Assembly (NCBI GenBank): GCA_947303535.1
Contig: CAMYYQ010000125.1
Location: 1 to 5,202 of the forward strand
Length of the DNA stretch: 5,202 bases
Direction of reading: 5' to 3'
Origin: an uncultured Ruminococcus sp.
Lineage (GTDB): Bacteria; Bacillota_A; Clostridia; Oscillospirales; Ruminococcaceae
Of the stretch, positions 4,746 to 5,202 are shown in pieces. The number at the start of each line of letters is the position of its first letter. Within the stretch, counting starts at the first letter, position 1. The notes under the pieces are model-generated. The model was not told where the DNA came from. It did not search any database and saw nothing but the letters and a program-made list of their open reading frames with translations. The position numbers were made by a program, and so were the translations under genes.

Positions 4746-5202
4746 ATCTTATATCAAAAACACATTCGTCCTCTGTTCCAGTCAGTTCAGCCCAGCGGGC
4801 GGATAACAGCTTTGCATACAGCAACGGATCAAGTCCATAACTGCCAAGTGAGTATCCGTCGTTCACTTCAACGATTATAGTATCTCCTTCTGATGTAAGT
4901 CCCAAATCGAGTGAATATGCTGCGGGTGCATCAGAGTACGACGAAATCATTTCCTTGACTTTTTGAAACGAATAAATCCTGCCAAGTTCGCCTTTGTAAC
5001 GCCGAATATCCAATATTTCACCGTATCTTACAAAGCAGCGCCACTCAGTAATGATATTCCTGATTTCGCTGCAATAAACAGGAATACTTTCTTCAGGTGA
5101 AAAGCGTCCTGCAATATCGGTTTCACTATTGCAAATAAAACCTGTAAACAGTTTCCCTTGTTTAGGCTTTACGAATAACGGAAAGTTATTATTCTCGGCA
5201 AG
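4744..5202 (-). CDS. ATP-grasp domain protein, R2K-clade-like (5' end off window)
   Basis: The last 152 residues of a minus-strand gene are visible; the frame is open to the right edge, so the true start lies outside. An in-frame TTG at 5013 is only an internal codon. LFVKPKQGKLFTGF (9-22 of the visible part) carries the ATP-binding lysine region. SEIRNIITEWRCFV (45-58) with the E-W-R core is characteristic of R2K ATP-grasp proteins. AAYSLDLGLTSEGDTIIVEVNDGYSLGSYGL (94-124) supplies the acidic and Asn metal ligands (ExN, residues 112-114). ATP-grasp enzymes join a carboxylate to an amine or thiol through an acyl phosphate. R2K members are often predicted peptide-ligating or conflict-related enzymes, and some are simply uncharacterised; the substrate is unknown. 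The gene is convergent with the dehydrogenase operon and shares its terminator. Confidence 0.8.
   Translation of the reverse strand, partial: LAENNNFPLFVKPKQGKLFTGFICNSETDIAGRFSPEESIPVYCSEIRNIITEWRCFVRYGEILDIRRYKGELGRIYSFQKVKEMISSYSDAPAAYSLDLGLTSEGDTIIVEVNDGYSLGSYGLDPLLYAKLLSARWAELTGTEDECVFDIR

Overview
The window looks like a chromosomal segment from a moderate-GC Firmicute. Gut or rumen Ruminococcus/Oscillospiraceae is the best guess, from protein style, strong AGGAGG-type ribosome binding sites and TTGATA/TATAAT promoters; this is inference, not a database match. It has two halves: a defence-type region (about 1-2400) and a small metabolic operon with one foreign-looking member (about 2700-4750). 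An ATP-grasp gene runs in from the right edge.

Region 1-1838 (minus strand) encodes two overlapping DNA N6-adenine methyltransferase-type proteins. The upstream one (1200-1838) has a good SAM-binding motif I (LEPACGDGNFL) but no NPPY catalytic motif. The downstream one (1-1207, cut by the left edge) has a degenerate motif I (DPACKTG) and an intact NPPY. They overlap by 8 bp and probably form the modification part of a restriction-modification system whose nuclease would lie beyond the left edge. Base composition of the larger gene changes sharply near 690-720, just before the catalytic motif, as if the target-recognition half had been exchanged.

Region 1839-2392 holds a divergent XRE-family regulator (1978-2346) and a compact shared control region. 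A near-consensus minus-strand promoter drives the methyltransferases and a TATAAT box drives the regulator. The same TTTGATATATA element sits directly after both -10 boxes. Three TTTGA-N7-TCAAA-like sites have centres 31 and 63 bp apart, which suggests a controller-protein circuit. A strong intrinsic terminator closes the regulator gene.

Region 2400-2650 holds a promoter-like sequence and only the C-terminal, HExxH-bearing end of a YgjP-like metallopeptidase, most likely a gene remnant.

Region 2713-4709 (plus strand) is a tightly packed three-gene operon: an alpha/beta-hydrolase esterase, an AT-rich protein with an RNxxxH (HEPN-like) motif, and a short-chain dehydrogenase. The stop codon of each upstream gene lies inside the ribosome binding site of the next. 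The middle gene is far more AT-rich than its partners and looks acquired. A bidirectional terminator (about 4711-4745) separates the operon from a convergent, 5'-truncated R2K-type ATP-grasp gene (4744-5202). No tRNA, rRNA, CRISPR array or insertion sequence was recognised, and no gene-free stretch exceeds 300 bases.
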